Assembly: GCA_018715045.1 (NCBI GenBank)
Contig: DVMH01000030.1
Coordinates: forward strand, 1-41,029
Source: Candidatus Avidehalobacter gallistercoris
Lineage (GTDB): Bacteria > Bacillota > Dehalobacteriia > UBA4068 > UBA4997
Direction of reading: 5' to 3'
DNA length: 41,029 nucleotides
Program-made: the position numbers and the translations under genes
In this document: positions 39,814 through 41,029 of the stretch, piece by piece
Layout: the number at the start of each line of letters is the position of its first letter
How positions within the stretch are numbered: the first letter of the stretch is position 1
Notes under the pieces: model-generated
Told to the model about the DNA's origin: nothing
The model's input: only the letters and a program-made list of their open reading frames with translations
Database searches by the model: none

Positions 39814-41029
39814 TTATTCCAGACTAAGCGTTATTGCGTCCGACCACGGGCTGTACGCGTCTTCGGCATCGGTGACTGCCCGCACGCGGAAGTTGTAACT
39901 GCCGCCTGCAGTCAGGTTGGAAACCGTCAAATCGGTGAAGTAGGTGGTGATAGAGTGGGGTGAGTTATTGCCCTCCCAGTATTCCACCTGATATTTCAGG
40001 CTGCCGGAATTACTGTTGCTCCAGCTGACGTAAGCGGCAGTATCGGTGCGTTTGGTTGCGGTGACCCCGGTGGGTGCGGCCAATGTCTGGCTGCCGGAGG
40101 GCGTATCGCTATTGCTATCGTCCGGATTGGTGTCAATACTCGGGATATCAGTTACCACCGGTGCTTTATGCGTTGTACAATACGCCGTGGGAACAGCGTT
40201 CGCACCGCTGACTTTGTTGCTGTCGTCCGGCTCCTTAATGCGGTAAACTGTCTTGGTTTCAGGGCAGTATTCAGTGGCCAGCAGATTGGTGGCGGTGCAG
40301 AGCACATAGGAAGTAACGGCCTCGCCGGAAGTCGTCGGTACATTATCCTTATCAAACAGCTCGGTTACGGTTTTGGTGGTATTTTCACTGGGTAGCATAC
40401 CAGTATAAGCGTCCACCGTCAGCGCTACTATACCAGCCGGGCGGGTGAAACGGGAGCCAGGCAGATCCTGGCTTGCGCCGCCGATAACGTACTTCCAGAT
40501 CAGTGCAGGATATTTACCACCGTAAATTTGGCGCAGATATTGCACCTTGCCGTTTTCGTCCTTGTCGTTATCATAGCCCATCCAGACTACGCCGACCATT
40601 TCCGGCGTAAAGGCAGCGAACCACGCGTCACGGTTGCCGTTCAATCCTTTAAAGTAGTCGAGGTCTGGCAACTGCACAGTGCCGGTTTTGGAGGCTACAT
40701 CGCGGTTGGGGAGCTGGGCGCGGGTGCCGGTGCCTGAGGTGGTTACGGTGCGTAGCATATCAGTCACCAGATAGGCTGTTGTTTCTTTCATGGCAACATT
40801 CTGATTCAGTTCTGATTCATAAATGACATTGCCTGCGGTGTCCTCGATGCGGGAAATACACCACGGCTCGGTATATACGCCGCTGTTGGCGAGAGTACCA
40901 TAGGCCGCCGCCATTTGCAGCGGAGATACGCCATAGGTCAGGCCGCCAAGCGCTATACTCAGGTTATCGTCCTGCTCGGCCAAGTCGATACCCATGTGGC
41001 TCAGCATTTGCAGCGAGGCGGACACGGTG
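39814..41029 (-). CDS. Class A penicillin-binding protein, C-terminal part with fibronectin III domain (5' part outside window)
   Basis: The 405 visible residues are the end of a peptidoglycan transpeptidase/glycosyltransferase; the start lies beyond 41029. The transpeptidase domain includes GGLTYGVSPLQMAAAYGTLANSG and the KTG box in ASKTGTVQ (about residue 117 of the visible part), plus WFAAFTPEMVGVVWMGYDN after it. The active-site SxxK and SxN motifs are outside the window. After a linker rich in Asp, Ser and Thr, the last ~85 residues form a fibronectin type III domain (APTGVTATKRTDTAAYVSWSNS to the end), seen in some PBP1A/2A-type enzymes of Firmicutes. Function: cell-wall crosslinking outside the membrane. 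Confidence 0.9.
   Translation of the reverse strand, partial: TVSASLQMLSHMGIDLAEQDDNLSIALGGLTYGVSPLQMAAAYGTLANSGVYTEPWCISRIEDTAGNVIYESELNQNVAMKETTAYLVTDMLRTVTTSGTGTRAQLPNRDVASKTGTVQLPDLDYFKGLNGNRDAWFAAFTPEMVGVVWMGYDNDKDENGKVQYLRQIYGGKYPALIWKYVIGGASQDLPGSRFTRPAGIVALTVDAYTGMLPSENTTKTVTELFDKDNVPTTSGEAVTSYVLCTATNLLATEYCPETKTVYRIKEPDDSNKVSGANAVPTAYCTTHKAPVVTDIPSIDTNPDDSNSDTPSGSQTLAAPTGVTATKRTDTAAYVSWSNSNSGSLKYQVEYWEGNNSPHSITTYFTDLTVSNLTAGGSYNFRVRAVTDAEDAYSPWSDAITLSLE

Overview
The window (41,029 bases) reads as an ordinary bacterial chromosome interrupted by one small integrated island. The gene set suggests an anaerobic, fermentative Firmicute, most likely a member of the Negativicutes (Acidaminococcaceae-like). 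The grounds are a biotin-dependent Na+-translocating decarboxylase whose biotin carrier has an Ala/Pro linker, a ferredoxin-linked 2-oxoacid oxidoreductase (korDABC), an iron-sulfur L-serine dehydratase, Feo ferrous iron uptake, corrinoid synthesis and uptake genes, LuxS, and strong AGGAGG-type ribosome binding sites. The taxonomic call is inference; no 16S rRNA gene is present.

Layout. 1-1600: end of a sodium-pump decarboxylase operon (biotin carrier, beta subunit, terminator). 1612-2766: AEC-family permease and tRNA-Trp. 2872-6552: ispE, a GntR/FCD regulator and ligA. 6541-9372: korDABC with its own promoter and a strong terminator. 9389-12243: on the minus strand, feoA, feoB and a 54-residue Cys-rich FeoB-associated membrane protein, with three copies of a GTTAG-N6-CTAAC palindrome. 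12400-14584: tRNA-Ser, a CBS-pair protein and a PepV-like dipeptidase (minus). 14726-15478: exodeoxyribonuclease III.

15510-19873: a 4.4-kb AT-rich island at the 3' end of tRNA-Thr(GGT), bounded by a 16-bp direct repeat. It carries a secreted protein, a membrane-anchored repeat protein cut by one in-frame TAA, a 35-residue membrane peptide, and a badly decayed tyrosine integrase next to the tRNA. A likely relic of the old tRNA-Thr terminator lies outside the left repeat.

20029-23290: luxS, a NimA-like flavoprotein, and a purC/purF-like pair (minus) whose PurF homologue lacks the N-terminal catalytic cysteine. 23473-25063: ZIP metal transporter and cobI. 25169-28488: two overlapping half-size ABC exporters. 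28510-34466: a corrinoid region consisting of promoter, cobalamin riboswitch, exported CbiK lipoprotein, a small lipoprotein, then (after a terminator and a new promoter) a membrane-anchored NEAT-like protein, a BtuF-like binding lipoprotein, a BtuC-like permease and an ATPase with an extra C-terminal domain. 34524-36062: sdaAB-sdaAA. 36332-37912 (minus): an HD-domain protein and a 3-hydroxyacyl-CoA-type dehydrogenase. 38294-39142 (minus): tRNA-Ala(CGC) and comF. 39303-39774: two tandem small XRE regulators. 39814-41029 (minus): the C-terminal part of a class A penicillin-binding protein with a fibronectin III tail.

How it fits together: the decarboxylase and Kor supply fermentative carbon and ferredoxin chemistry, Feo supplies iron for these Fe-S enzymes, and cobI plus the riboswitch-led cluster supply corrinoid. 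The candidates for undescribed biology are the tRNA-Thr island cargo, the corrinoid envelope proteins, the Cys-less PurF pair and the repeated feo operator.
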